In this document: piece by piece, positions 34,139-43,245 of the stretch
Layout of the letters: every line of letters begins with the position of its first letter
How positions within the stretch are numbered: the stretch's first letter is position 1
DNA from: an uncultured Bacteroides sp.
GTDB lineage: Bacteria > Bacteroidota > Bacteroidia > Bacteroidales > Bacteroidaceae
Direction: 5' to 3'
Length of the DNA stretch: 64,000 nucleotides
Assembly (NCBI GenBank): GCA_944321465.1
Contig: CALULL010000006.1
Coordinates: 58,097 to 122,096, forward strand
Translations under genes and position numbers: made by a program
Notes under the pieces: generated by a model
The model's input: the letters and a program-made list of their open reading frames with translations, nothing else
What the model was told of the DNA's origin: nothing
Database searches by the model: none

Positions 34139-35623
34139 ATGAAGAAGAACTTTTTATTTTGCTGCTGCGCCGGCTTGCTTTTTGCAGGTATGGTTTCTGC
34201 GCAGACACCCGCTGCCGACTGGCAGGCCGGAGTAGACCAACTGAAAGAACTCATCAAGAACGACCCCGAGCAGGCCGAGGACTTTGCTAAGGACCTCACC
34301 AAGGGCAAGAACAAGAAGAACCTCGACCTCATGGTGGCTGTCGGCGAGGCTTATCTCGAAGCCAAGAACTTCGACGAGGCCGAGAAGTATGCCGACAAGG
34401 CAGGCAAGGTGGACCGCAAGAATCCCCAGGTGTTTATCCTGCGCGGTGACATCGCCTTGGCTCGCGAAGACGTAGGCACTGCCTGCGGCTACTACGAGCA
34501 GGCCATTCTCTTCGACCCCCAGTGTTATGAGGCTTACCTGAAGTACGCCCGTGCCTACAAGGCAGCCAGTCCCTCGCAGGCCATCGACAAGCTGAAGCAG
34601 CTCAAGCAGATTGCCCCCGACTACAAGGAGGCCGACAAGGCACTGGCCGATGTCTACTACTCCAACAACCGTTTTGGCGAAGCAGCCGAGGCATACGCCG
34701 CCTTCATCAACACGCCCGTGGCCACCGAGCGCGACCTGTCCAACTATGCTTTCGCCCTCTTCTTGAACCACGATTTCGAGAAGTCGCTCGACATTGCCCT
34801 CAAAGGCATCGAGAAGAACCCCAAGAGTGCCGTCTTCAACCGTCTGGCCATGTACAACTATGCCGACCTGAAGCGTTTCCCCGAGGCCGAACAGCGTGCC
34901 GAGGTGTTCTTCAACGAACTGAAGGACGTTACCTATTCCAGTCTTGACTATCGCTACCACGGCGTGCTGCTCACAGCGCAGAGCCGCTACGACGATGCCG
35001 TAGCTTCCTACAAGAAGGCTATAGAGCTTGACTCTGCGGCAACGGCCATCTGGAAAGACGTGTCCGAGGTTTACGAGACTGCTGGCAAGTACCAAGAGTC
35101 CATCGACGCTTACCAGAAGTACTGCGAGTTCTTGCCCTCCGAGGAGAAGACGTTGGAGAACGATTTCCAAGTGGGTCGCCTCTATTACGGTTGGGGCACA
35201 TCGACCGACACTGTGGCCGTTACGCCCGACATCCGCATGGCTGCCCTGCAAAAGGCCGACTCTGTGTTTGCCTCCGTTGCCGAGCAGGCTCCCGACAGCT
35301 ACCTGGGCAACATGTGGCGCGCCCGCACCAACTCGCTGATGGACCCCGAGACCACTCAGGGTCTGGCCAAGCCCTACTACGAGAAGGTTGTCGAGATGCT
35401 GCTGCCCAAGAACGACGCCCGCTACAACACGGTGCTCACCGAGTGCTACAGCTATCTGGGCTACTACTTCCTGTTGCAGAGCGATTATGCCACGTCGACC
35501 GATTACTGGAACAAAATCTTGGCCATCGACCCCAACAACGCCGTTGCCAAGCGTGCACTGGACGGCATCGCTGCCATGAAGAAGCAGGCCGCTGCCGCCG
35601 CTGCTGCCGCACAGCAGAAGTAA
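34139..35623 (+). CDS. Secreted tetratricopeptide repeat protein
   Basis: The 494-residue protein has a signal peptide (MKKNFLFCCCAGLLFAGMVSA, cleavage before QTPAADW). Nearly continuous TPR helices follow, for example LMVAVGEAYLEAKNFDEAEK, ALADVYYSNNRFGEAAEAYA and WKDVSEVYETAGKYQESIDA. A poly-Ala tail ends in QQK. It is probably a periplasmic scaffold. It is the last gene of the exb/tonB operon, an order I recall as common in this phylum, where it may assist TonB function. ATG 34139 is chosen over an earlier in-frame start for the signal peptide. Confidence 0.88.
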   Translation: MKKNFLFCCCAGLLFAGMVSAQTPAADWQAGVDQLKELIKNDPEQAEDFAKDLTKGKNKKNLDLMVAVGEAYLEAKNFDEAEKYADKAGKVDRKNPQVFILRGDIALAREDVGTACGYYEQAILFDPQCYEAYLKYARAYKAASPSQAIDKLKQLKQIAPDYKEADKALADVYYSNNRFGEAAEAYAAFINTPVATERDLSNYAFALFLNHDFEKSLDIALKGIEKNPKSAVFNRLAMYNYADLKRFPEAEQRAEVFFNELKDVTYSSLDYRYHGVLLTAQSRYDDAVASYKKAIELDSAATAIWKDVSEVYETAGKYQESIDAYQKYCEFLPSEEKTLENDFQVGRLYYGWGTSTDTVAVTPDIRMAALQKADSVFASVAEQAPDSYLGNMWRARTNSLMDPETTQGLAKPYYEKVVEMLLPKNDARYNTVLTECYSYLGYYFLLQSDYATSTDYWNKILAIDPNNAVAKRALDGIAAMKKQAAAAAAAAQQK

Positions 35624-35634
35624 TACAGCAAGGC

Positions 35635-35674
35635 AAGTCCGGTCTCTCCGTGCATCGCACACAGTGCCGGACTT
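35635..35674 (+). terminator. Stem-loop ending the exb/tonB operon
   Basis: AAGTCCGG (35635-35642) pairs with CCGGACTT (35667-35674), just after the TPR gene stop. The loop is long and there is no T-run, so termination strength is uncertain. Confidence 0.45.
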
Positions 35675-35856
35675 CCGCCTATGGGCATTGCTGACCATCC
35701 GCCCGCCAAGCGCGAACTTCGCGACGAACTGTGGACACGCGTCCGCAGACCTGTCGCAAGGTTCGCGCTTTTTGTTTCCTCTGTTCTCAGGCTGTCGGTC
35801 TGTCTTCCGGCGCAGAGTAGTGTCCGTTGTCGGTCTGTCCTTTCGTGTCCGGCTTC

Positions 35857-36055
35857 AACCCAAATCGGTCATTAGAGTCCAAAGCGATTTCGTTCTGCTG
35901 CCGTGCAGATTGGCTGTCGCCTTTGTCGAAGGCGTAGCGGGCTACGTCGAGACAAAGCGGCAGACAAGATGCCGGTAGCAGGGCGAAAGGGCTTGGAAAG
36001 CCCCAAAAAGATAAGCCTATACTCATTGTGGGCGGTCTAATGACCGATTTGGGTT
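35857..36055 (+). mobile_element. MITE-like element, copy 1
   Basis: A 199-bp element has perfect 20-bp terminal inverted repeats: AACCCAAATCGGTCATTAGA at 35857-35876 and its complement at 36036-36055. The centre carries an inverted repeat CGTAGC-GG-GCTACG. It shares high identity along its length with copies at 36997-37193 and 56520-56716. It encodes no plausible protein. No clear target duplication is seen. Confidence 0.85.
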
Positions 36056-36625
36056 CAAGGCGTTGTTCTGCGGATGCGGAGGCTGTGTCTTGCGGCTTTC
36101 GGCCGGTCTTGGACTGCCTGCCGCAGCCAGTCGTGCCGGGCAGGCAGTCCAAGTGTACGGACACACCCGGCCCGCAGCATCGCTATGAGGCTGGTTGCAG
36201 GCTTCCTGTCGCGCTTTTTCCTGTGTTAGGTAGGGATGGGCTGCTTGCTGCTGATAAACTGCGTACAAGGGCTTTTTGTCCTTATGGCGTGCTGTCCCGA
36301 GGGGGGAGACCTTGCGCCTTGCAGTTCCCTTTCGTATCGTTGCGGATGCCGCAGCTCCGGGCAAGGGCGGCTCGTGGCCGTTTCCGCATGGCTTTGCTGC
36401 TGGCTGTGGCCTGGCTTTCCCGGCAGAGTGTCGGCTGACACTTTGCATTTTCTGTTGCCTGAGAATTGCTTCTTTCGGACCGATGGCGGGCATGGCCGGA
36501 ACGGACAAAACGAAAGTGACTCATCTCTCTGTGCCGTAGTTTATTAAAGAAATCCTTACGTTTCAACGGGGAGAAAACAGCCTCTCGTCGGCCTCTTCTG
36601 TGGCTCCTGCGCGTTGACTTGCGTC

Positions 36626-36713
36626 CGGGCGCACCTGTGCCCCCGTTGGACTTCTTCTGCGTCCGCCGGGTGGCACAGGTGTGCCCGGTTGCGCAGAGCC
36701 TTGTCCCCGTTTG
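36626..36713. repeat. 22-bp palindromic tandem array E (4 units)
   Basis: Units start at 36626, 36648, 36670 and 36692. The first (GGGCGCACCTGTGCCC) and third (GGCACAGGTGTGCCC) are well kept, the second and fourth are worn. The array lies in the non-coding stretch between two MITE copies. The remaining DNA of 36056-36996 holds only chance open frames. Confidence 0.75.
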
Positions 36714-36996
36714 CTGGCATGTTGTTGTTCCCTGCCGTCCGAAGGCTTGTGGCGGGGGTGGTTGCTGTGTTTGCCCCGCAGAGTGTTTGCTGGTTTGTCC
36801 GTCGGAGAAAGAGGGCGTGTAAGCCCGATGTGGCTTTTCTTCGTCACCGTGCAGGTTTTTCGGGGTGTGTCGTGTCTCTTTGTCAGGCGGGCTGATGATG
36901 TCCCGTCAATCGTTCGTCGGGTCTGTTCCCGGTCTGCCGCGTTTGCGGTTCGTTGCCGGTCGGGAAGGGTTCAGCGCAGCACTTGCGCTTCGGTCT

Positions 36997-37193
36997 GACC
37001 AAAATCGGTCATTAGAGTCCAAAGCGATTTCGTTCTGCTACCGTGCAGATTGGCTATCGTCTTTGTCAAGGGCGTAGCGGGCTGGGTCGGGACAAGGCGG
37101 CAGCCAAGATGTTGGCGGCTGGACGAAAGGGCCTGGAAAGCCATAGAAAGAAAACCCTATACCCATCGGGAAGTCTAATGACCGATGGGGGGA
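36997..37193 (+). mobile_element. MITE-like element, copy 2 (worn right end)
   Basis: Same orientation as copy 1. The left end is intact through AATCGGTCATTAGAGTCC. The right end keeps TCTAATGACCGAT (37174-37186) and then diverges into a G-run. The central palindrome is also mutated (GCTGGG for GCTACG). It looks like an older copy. Confidence 0.8.
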
Positions 37194-37495
37194 TAAGGGT
37201 GGAATGGAGCTTCGCAGGAGGGTAGAGCGGGGACATCTTACGTCTTTCTTCGGATTTTGGTGGCAAGAGCAGTCTTCCTGCGGAATACGTTAGGACGGTC
37301 TCTGTCTTGGGATTAGGCCCGGTTCGGATTGAATTGGATATCCGGGATATAGGCGGGTGAGAACCCGTCTGCAAAAGGGATATGATGCGGGGAATTGGCA
37401 GTTTCAGAGGCTTTCATGCTCCTTGGTGAATTTTGTCTTAAGCCTGCTTTTGAAGGTGTGCTTTCGTCCGTCTACGGCAAATTTGTCGGACAATC

Positions 37496-37526
37496 TTGGG
37501 AGAAATGATGTTTATTGTTACCTTTG
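37496..37526 (+). promoter_or_regulatory. Promoter of the leader and gene at 37798
   Basis: TTG (37496-37498), 20 bases, then TACCTTTG (37519-37526). The transcript would start near 37533 and carry a leader of about 265 bases before the ATG. Confidence 0.7.
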
Positions 37527-37598
37527 CCGTTGGACGGGAGTTCCCGCCCGGACATATTGATTTTTAGAGGCGTTATGTCTTCTTCTTGTATGTGAAAA

Positions 37599-37778
37599 GC
37601 CTAGGAAACTTACTCACCGGAAACAAGAGATGATGTAATGGTCTCCACGCATATAGCGTGGGGCTGTTATCCCACATCTGTTTCCAAAGGTTTTCCTAGC
37701 ACCTTCACATTAGGACGTGTGGCATACGGCTTCACGCTTCTTGCATTTACCGACACATCCTTCTGGAGCCGTGGGATA
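37599..37778 (+). ncRNA. Candidate structured leader RNA with possible pseudoknot
   Basis: Nested pairings: CTAGGAAA (37601-37608) with TTTCCTAG (37692-37699); GGAAACA (37619-37625) with TGTTTCC (37679-37685); GATGT (37632-37636) with ACATC (37674-37678); and a hairpin CCACGC/GCGTGG (37645-37661). In addition TATCCCAC (37668-37675) is fully complementary to GTGGGATA (37771-37778), 20 bases before the start codon. That could be a pseudoknot or an alternative fold controlling translation. No known riboswitch class was recognised. Confidence 0.5.
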
Positions 37779-37797
37779 GGCTTAAAATCTAAAGCAT

Positions 37798-38484
37798 ATG
37801 AAACGTTTTTTATTGTCAGTCTTATTGCTGATGTCGTTGCCTATGGTGGCGTTTGGGCAACAAGAGGTTACGAAATTCCTTGGTATTCCGGTCGATGGGA
37901 GCAAAGCTGAAATGATACGCAAATTGAAAGAGAAAGGATTTACGCCTTCTCCCTTACGTGGGGATGTCTTGGAGGGCGAGTTCAATGGGGCGGAGGTCAA
38001 TGTATATGTTGCTACAAATAATAATAAGGTGTGGCGCATTATGGTTGCGGATAAAAACCATGTGGGTGGAACAGACATAAAGATAAGGTTTAATAATCTT
38101 TGTCGACAGTTTCAGGAAAGCGAGAAATATCTTTCGAGCTCATTGTCAGGATTTACTATTCCTGCAGATGAGGATATTGATTACGAGATTACGGTACATG
38201 ATAAACGTTATGAGGCCGTTTATGCCCAGTTGCCAGAAGTGGTAGATACGATTGCTGTGATGCAGTCATTAATACCCGTATTGATGAAGAAGTACACTGT
38301 GGAGCAAATTAGTAATCCGACGGAGGAAGTACAGAAGGACATAAATGAGACTATCGCTACTTACATGGTTGATATTCTTTTGATGCGTCAAGTTTGGTTC
38401 TCTATAAGTAAGTTTAGGGGAGAGTATTACATTACGATGTTCTACGACAATAAGTATAATGAGGCCAATGGTGAAGACTTATAG
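37798..38484 (+). CDS. Secreted protein, unknown Bacteroidales family
   Basis: The 228-residue protein has a signal peptide (MKRFLLSVLLLMSLPMVAFG) followed by QQEVTKFLGIPVDGSKAEMI. The mature part is mixed alpha/beta (EFNGAEVNVYVATNNNKVWRI). I recall similar small secreted proteins as multi-copy in Bacteroides-type genomes but know no function. The gene is clearly more AT-rich than its neighbours, which suggests recent transfer. It is preceded by a promoter and a structured leader. Confidence 0.75.
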   Translation: MKRFLLSVLLLMSLPMVAFGQQEVTKFLGIPVDGSKAEMIRKLKEKGFTPSPLRGDVLEGEFNGAEVNVYVATNNNKVWRIMVADKNHVGGTDIKIRFNNLCRQFQESEKYLSSSLSGFTIPADEDIDYEITVHDKRYEAVYAQLPEVVDTIAVMQSLIPVLMKKYTVEQISNPTEEVQKDINETIATYMVDILLMRQVWFSISKFRGEYYITMFYDNKYNEANGEDL

Positions 38485-38518
38485 GGCTTCTTTGAATAGA
38501 GCTCTGTAATGCCAGAAA

Positions 38519-38548
38519 GGGAGCTTGCCGGTGTCCCGGCAGGCTCCC
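38519..38548. terminator. Terminator between convergent genes
   Basis: GGGAGCTTGCCGG (38519-38531) pairs with CCGGCAGGCTCCC (38536-38548) around a 4-base loop, with one G-U pair. On the minus strand it is followed by TTTCT. It serves the secreted-protein gene and the helicase gene, which converge here. Confidence 0.75.
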
Positions 38549-38611
38549 TCGTCGCAGTGTATTTGTAGATGTGGGCGTATGTTTGTACTTCTACGAGTGT
38601 GGGCGTGCGGT

Positions 38612-40465
38612 TCAGTCGTCGTCCTGCTCGAAGAATTGCCGCCAGTCGTCTTTCTTGGCGGGCTTGGCGTATCCTTCTTGTTCGGTGCGGCTGGCCTTCT
38701 TGGCGGGCTTGCTCTTGCCCTCGGCGGCGCGTCGGGCGGCCCGGTTGAGTTTCACCGGACGGACTTCGTCGGCGGCGTTGTCGTTTTTGTCGGCCTCTTC
38801 GACGATGACTTTGCGTCCGTTCCACCGGGCGTGGTTGAGGGCCCGTAGCACGGCTCTGCTCTGTTCCTCGGGTACTTCAAAGAAGGAGAAGTTCTTCATC
38901 AGGTCTATGCGTCCCACCTCGATGCGGTCGCGGCTGCGGGTGTTGTCGTTGATGAGTCCTATCAGTCCGGCGGGGAAGAAGCCGTCCGTCTTGCCCAGGT
39001 TGATGAAGAGCCGTCTGTAGCCAGCCTCGGCCCGGCGCGGGCCGGTAGCGTTCTTCTTGCCGCCTCGCGTGGCTGCGGTTTCCTTGCGTGAGGGCTTGTC
39101 TTTGCGTGCGGCCTTGTCCTTGCCGTCGGGGCGCAGGGGCATGGACTCGATTTCTTCGCGGTCGCGGTAGTATTCGGCAAAGCGGTTGAACTCGTGGGAG
39201 ACCATGCGCTTGATGAGGTCTTCTTTGGACAGCCAGTCGAGTTTGCGATAAACGTCGGGCATGAAGTCGGCAATCTCGTCTTCGTTCACCTTTACTTTCT
39301 CCAGGTCGTCGATGACCTTGATGAGCTGCTTTTCGCAGATTTGTTTGGCTGTCGGCATGGGTGCGGCTTCAAAGGTCTTGCCTATGACGCGCTCTATCTG
39401 GCGCAGTTTGCCTTTCTCGCGCAGGTTTATGATGGCGATGGAGGTGCCGGTCTTTCCTGCGCGTCCGGTGCGTCCGCTGCGGTGCGTGTAGCTTTCGATG
39501 TCGTCGGGCAGGCCGTAGTTGATGACGTGTGTCAGGTCGTCCACGTCCAGTCCGCGTGCGGCCACATCGGTAGCTACGAGGAGTTGCAGGTTGCGTATGC
39601 GGAACTTCTGCATCACTTGGTCGCGCTGTGCTTGGCTAAGGTCTCCGTGCAGTGCGTCGGCGTTGTAGCCTTCCTGCATGAGTTTCTCGGCTATTTCTTG
39701 GGTCTCCTTGCGTGTACGGCAGAAGATGATGGCGTATATCTGTGGGTAGAAGTCGACGACGCGTTTCAGGGTCTCGTACTTGTCTTTGGCATGTACGATG
39801 TAGACGGTGTGGCGCACGTTTGCGGTGCTTTCGTTCTTGCGCCCTATGGTTATCTCCTTGGGGTTGTTGAGGTACTGCTGCGCGATGCGCGATATTTCCT
39901 TGCTCATGGTGGCAGAGAAGAGCAAGGTGTTGCGGTCCTGCGGCACGTCGGCCAGAATGGCGTTGATGCTGTCGGTGAAGCCCATGTCGAGCATCTCGTC
40001 GGCTTCGTCCATGACGACGTTGCGTATGGTTGCCAACGAGACGGTCTTGCGCTCCATGAGGTCGAGCAGTCGGCCCGGTGTGGCGACGATGATGTGCACC
40101 CCGCGTTTCAGGGCGCGTATCTGGCTTGCGATGGAGGAGCCTCCGTAGACGGGCAGCACGCGCAGTCCCTCGACGTACTTGCCGTAGTCGTTCAGGTCGC
40201 CCGAGATCTGCAGGCAAAGTTCGCGTGTGGGGCATAGGATGAGTGCTTGTGGTTCGCGCCGTTCTACGTCGATCTTCTGTATCAGCGGCAGTCCGAAGGC
40301 GGCTGTCTTGCCTGTCCCGGTCTGTGCCAAGGCCACTACGTCGTTGTTCTCTCCTAGCAGATAGGGTATTACTTCTTCTTGTACCGGCATGGGCTGTTCG
40401 TAGCCCATTTCTTCGATGGCGCGGCGTATCTCCGGCGACACACCGAGCTCTTCAAATGTCTTCAT
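38612..40465 (-). CDS. DEAD-box ATP-dependent RNA helicase (DeaD/CsdA type)
   Basis: The 617-residue protein has the full motif set: AQTGTGKTAAFG (I), PTRELCLQ (Ia), TPGRLLDL (Ib), DEADEMLDMGF (II), FSATM (III), ATDVAARGLDVD (V) and HRSGRTGRAGKTG (VI). A basic linker follows, then a DbpA/CsdA-type RNA-binding domain near residues 480-560 (RLFINLGKTDGFFPAGLIGL), and a Lys-rich tail. Known role: ribosome assembly and RNA decay, often cold-linked. ATG at 40465 (MKTFEELG) is preferred to an upstream start that would overlap the promoter. Confidence 0.95.
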   Translation of the reverse strand: MKTFEELGVSPEIRRAIEEMGYEQPMPVQEEVIPYLLGENNDVVALAQTGTGKTAAFGLPLIQKIDVERREPQALILCPTRELCLQISGDLNDYGKYVEGLRVLPVYGGSSIASQIRALKRGVHIIVATPGRLLDLMERKTVSLATIRNVVMDEADEMLDMGFTDSINAILADVPQDRNTLLFSATMSKEISRIAQQYLNNPKEITIGRKNESTANVRHTVYIVHAKDKYETLKRVVDFYPQIYAIIFCRTRKETQEIAEKLMQEGYNADALHGDLSQAQRDQVMQKFRIRNLQLLVATDVAARGLDVDDLTHVINYGLPDDIESYTHRSGRTGRAGKTGTSIAIINLREKGKLRQIERVIGKTFEAAPMPTAKQICEKQLIKVIDDLEKVKVNEDEIADFMPDVYRKLDWLSKEDLIKRMVSHEFNRFAEYYRDREEIESMPLRPDGKDKAARKDKPSRKETAATRGGKKNATGPRRAEAGYRRLFINLGKTDGFFPAGLIGLINDNTRSRDRIEVGRIDLMKNFSFFEVPEEQSRAVLRALNHARWNGRKVIVEEADKNDNAADEVRPVKLNRAARRAAEGKSKPAKKASRTEQEGYAKPAKKDDWRQFFEQDDD

Positions 40466-40501
40466 TAAGTGTTTCTGTGTCTTTATCTTTCGTTCGGGCG
40501 G

Positions 40502-40532
40502 CAAAGTTAGGGCAAAAATGGCATATATACAA
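40502..40532 (-). promoter_or_regulatory. Promoter of the DEAD-box helicase gene
   Basis: On the minus strand TTG (40530-40532), 20 bases, then TAACTTTG (40502-40509), 36 bases before the ATG. It shows the helicase gene is not dependent on read-through from the phosphatase gene upstream. Confidence 0.7.
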
Positions 40533-40561
40533 GTAGGAACCGTCCTAAGTGTCTCTTGGCC

Positions 40562-41638
40562 TTAGTCTTTCTCCAGGAGTATGTCTTGTAGCCGCTTCTG
40601 CGATTTGCGGTCCAGTCCCAGTGCTTCGTTGAGATAGGCTTCGATGCTGCCATATTGTTGTTCTATTGCGTCGTGGGCGGCGTTGAGGAAATCTTCGCGG
40701 GCCGAGAGCAGGGTGGTGATGGCTATCTGCGAGCGCGTAGGCAGTTCGTAGGCCCTGGCCGAGAGCTTGGGTATGTCGAGGTAGCGGTTGCTGAGTGCGT
40801 AGTCGTCGGTGATGGAACCTTCGTCTACCCCCAGGGCGGAGAGCAGCAGTGCCGAAGCCACGCCGGTGCGCCCCTTGCCCGAAGCACAGCAGATGAGCAG
40901 GGGGTAGTTGGCTCTGTCGAGCAGGAGGTCGAACATCTGTCGGTATTGCCGTGTGCATTGGGTGGCCCAGTAGCGGTTCATCTGTAGGACAATGCGGTGC
41001 AGCGAGTCGTTGTCTATATCGTGCCGCAGCACGCCGTCGAGTATGGAGTCGGTGTCGTTCACGGGGATGGGTATGCGCTCCAGTCGTATGCCGGCGCGTC
41101 GCAGGGCGGTGGTGTCCATTGTCCGGGCTTCGGAGGATGTGCGCAGGTCGATGATGGTGCGCAGTCTCAGGTTGGCCAGTTCGTCGCAGGCCCGTTGGTC
41201 GAGGCTTCCAATGCCTGCCGAGCGGTAGATCATGCCCCAGCGCACTTGCTTCTTGTGCTTGTAGGAAGGGTAGCCGCCCATGTCGCGCACGTTTTCGATG
41301 CCGGGTATGACGACGTTGCGTGCGGCGGTTTTCACCCGGTAGCGTCCGTCGAAGAGCAGCGTGTAGTAGTAGCGGTGTGCTGGGTTGTTGCCTGCGATGC
41401 TGAGGTATTGTTGCGGGATGGGTGCGGAGGCCTTGGGTTGCTCTTCGGGTATATTGTCGGGGTCGGTCGAAGCGAACACCTCCACTTCCCCTTGCATGGC
41501 GGGGTAGGTCTCCCACTTTACAATGTTGTCTCCCATGTTGTTTTCTTCGCACACCACGGAGATGGAAGGAGCGGTCCGGTCGCACGCCGACAGCGCGGCG
41601 GCAAGGATAAGCAGGTGTGGCAAGAAGTTCTTTCTCAT
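40562..41638 (-). CDS. Tyrosine-protein phosphatase, lipoprotein
   Basis: The 358-residue protein has a lipobox (LSACD at residues 16-20), a beta-sandwich-like N-part (about 30-105) and a Y_phosphatase3-type domain. That domain has NVRDMGGYPS, IDLRTSSEA and the P-loop CCASGKGRTGVA, which keeps the CX5R catalytic Cys and Arg. It should act in the periplasm or at the outer membrane on phosphorylated proteins or sugars. A minus-strand -7 box lies 36 bases upstream. Confidence 0.9.
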   Translation of the reverse strand: MRKNFLPHLLILAAALSACDRTAPSISVVCEENNMGDNIVKWETYPAMQGEVEVFASTDPDNIPEEQPKASAPIPQQYLSIAGNNPAHRYYYTLLFDGRYRVKTAARNVVIPGIENVRDMGGYPSYKHKKQVRWGMIYRSAGIGSLDQRACDELANLRLRTIIDLRTSSEARTMDTTALRRAGIRLERIPIPVNDTDSILDGVLRHDIDNDSLHRIVLQMNRYWATQCTRQYRQMFDLLLDRANYPLLICCASGKGRTGVASALLLSALGVDEGSITDDYALSNRYLDIPKLSARAYELPTRSQIAITTLLSAREDFLNAAHDAIEQQYGSIEAYLNEALGLDRKSQKRLQDILLEKD

Positions 41639-41673
41639 AGGTCGTAGGCTCTTCTCTGTAAAATGCTTGTGGA

Positions 41674-41681
41674 CAAATATA
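41674..41681 (-). promoter_or_regulatory. -7 box for the tyrosine phosphatase gene
   Basis: TATATTTG on the minus strand fits the -7 consensus, 36 bases before the start codon. No -33 TTG is found at standard spacing. Confidence 0.5.
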
Positions 41682-41891
41682 CAGGCTTTTTGCCTGCTCC
41701 TGGGTGCTGTGCCGATGGGTTTTATACTTCTTTTGAAAATTTTTGGGGCGATTTAGCAGGGGGACTTGGCTCGGGTTGCCGAGGCCTGTCGGCCAAGAGG
41801 GCATGGCTTGGGCGGAGCGTTCTGTCTGGCCTGGGCTGGAACGTTTGCACAAATATCTGCGGGTTTCCATGAGCGGCAATCGGTTTTGTTG

Positions 41892-41899
41892 TAATTTTG
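41892..41899 (+). promoter_or_regulatory. -7 box for the M16 peptidase gene
   Basis: TAATTTTG fits the -7 consensus, 67 bases before the ATG at 41966. A TTTC is 24 bases upstream, so the -33 element is doubtful. Confidence 0.5.
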
Positions 41900-41965
41900 C
41901 GGCTGCCGTCGGCCAGTCCCGGCCAGTTCCCGGGCGTTTCCCCGTGCGGCCAATCTTGACAACTT

Positions 41966-43216
41966 ATGACGGAGACGAAAGATAATGTGAACGGAGTCAA
42001 TAGCTTTATCCTGCCCAACGGCTTGCGTATTGTGCACGAACCTACCGCTTCGCGCGTAGCCTACTGCGGCTTTGCCGTCGATGCCGGAACGCGCGACGAG
42101 ACTGACGACACGCCCGGAATGGCTCATTTCGTGGAACATCTGCTCTTCAAGGGCACGCGGAAACGCCGTGCCTGGCACATCCTGAACCGCATGGAGGCCG
42201 TTGGTGGCGACCTGAACGCCTACACCAACAAGGAAGAGACTGTGGTCTATTGCGCCTTTCTGGCCGAGCACTTCGAGCGGGCCTTGGAATTGCTTGCCGA
42301 CATTGTGTTCCACTCCACCTTCCCCCAGCACGAAGTGGAGAAGGAGGCCGAGGTCGTGATAGACGAGATACAGAGCTACGAGGATTCGCCCTCGGAGCTT
42401 ATCTACGACGACTTCGAGGACATGCTCTTCCGGGGGCACCCGCTGGGCCGCAACATCCTGGGCGACCCCGTCCGGCTCAAGGCATACCGCTCGGCCGACG
42501 TGGCGGCCTTTGCCCGTCGCTTCTACCGGGCGGACAACATGGTGCTGTTCGTCCAGGGGGCTGTCGACTTCCGGCGGGTTCTCCGCCTGGCCGAACGCTT
42601 CACCGCCGACCTGCCCCTTTCTGCCTCCTCATCCTTGCCCCGGCGCACGCCTCCGCCTCCCTATGTCCCCGCCCAAGCGGCGCAAGTGCGCTCCACGCAC
42701 CAGACCCACGTCATGCTGGGCTGCCGTGCCTACGATGCCCACGACCCGCGCCGCACGGCCCTCTACCTGCTGTCCAACCTGCTTGGCGGACCGGGCATGA
42801 ACAGCCGCCTCAACGTGTCGTTGCGCGAGCGTCGGGGGCTGGTCTACAACGTGGAGGCCAACCTCGTCTCCTACACCGACACGGGCACCTTCTGCATCTA
42901 CTTCGGTTGCGACCCTGCCGACGAGGCGCGTTGCCTCTCGCTGGTGCGCCGCGAGCTGCGTCGGTTGCGCGACGCGCCCCTCACGGCCTCACAGCTCGCC
43001 GCCGCCCAGAAGCAGCTCGTGGGCCAGATAGGCGTGGCCAGCGACAACAGCGAGAACAACGCCCTGGGCATGGCCAAGCTCTTCCTGCACTACAACCGCT
43101 ACGAGACACCGGCCGACGTGTGCCGCCGCGTAGAGGCCCTCACCCCCTCCCTGCTGTGGCAAGTCGCCAACGAGCTGCTGGCCGACGACAACCTCTCGCT
43201 ACTGGTCTATCGGTGA
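41966..43216 (+). CDS. M16-family zinc metallopeptidase
   Basis: The 416-residue protein has the inverted zinc motif HFVEH (about residues 55-59) with the downstream Glu in EKEAEVVIDEIQSYED, and the second M16 half (RLNVSLRERRGLVYNVEANL). These are processing-peptidase-like enzymes. No signal peptide is seen, so it is probably cytoplasmic or part of a pair. The gene stands alone, and array F separates it from the convergent efflux operon. Confidence 0.93.
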   Translation: MTETKDNVNGVNSFILPNGLRIVHEPTASRVAYCGFAVDAGTRDETDDTPGMAHFVEHLLFKGTRKRRAWHILNRMEAVGGDLNAYTNKEETVVYCAFLAEHFERALELLADIVFHSTFPQHEVEKEAEVVIDEIQSYEDSPSELIYDDFEDMLFRGHPLGRNILGDPVRLKAYRSADVAAFARRFYRADNMVLFVQGAVDFRRVLRLAERFTADLPLSASSSLPRRTPPPPYVPAQAAQVRSTHQTHVMLGCRAYDAHDPRRTALYLLSNLLGGPGMNSRLNVSLRERRGLVYNVEANLVSYTDTGTFCIYFGCDPADEARCLSLVRRELRRLRDAPLTASQLAAAQKQLVGQIGVASDNSENNALGMAKLFLHYNRYETPADVCRRVEALTPSLLWQVANELLADDNLSLLVYR

Positions 43217-43245
43217 GGATGGTAAACGGATGGGAATGAACGGGA

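Noticed and set aside
35857-36055. Insertion sequence with transposase
   Set aside because: At 199 bp it is too short and has no transposase frame; it is only MITE-like.
36028-36998. Several open frames of 60-136 codons between MITE copies
   Set aside because: They overlap each other on both strands, have no motif, no signal peptide and no promoter, and several run into the MITE ends.
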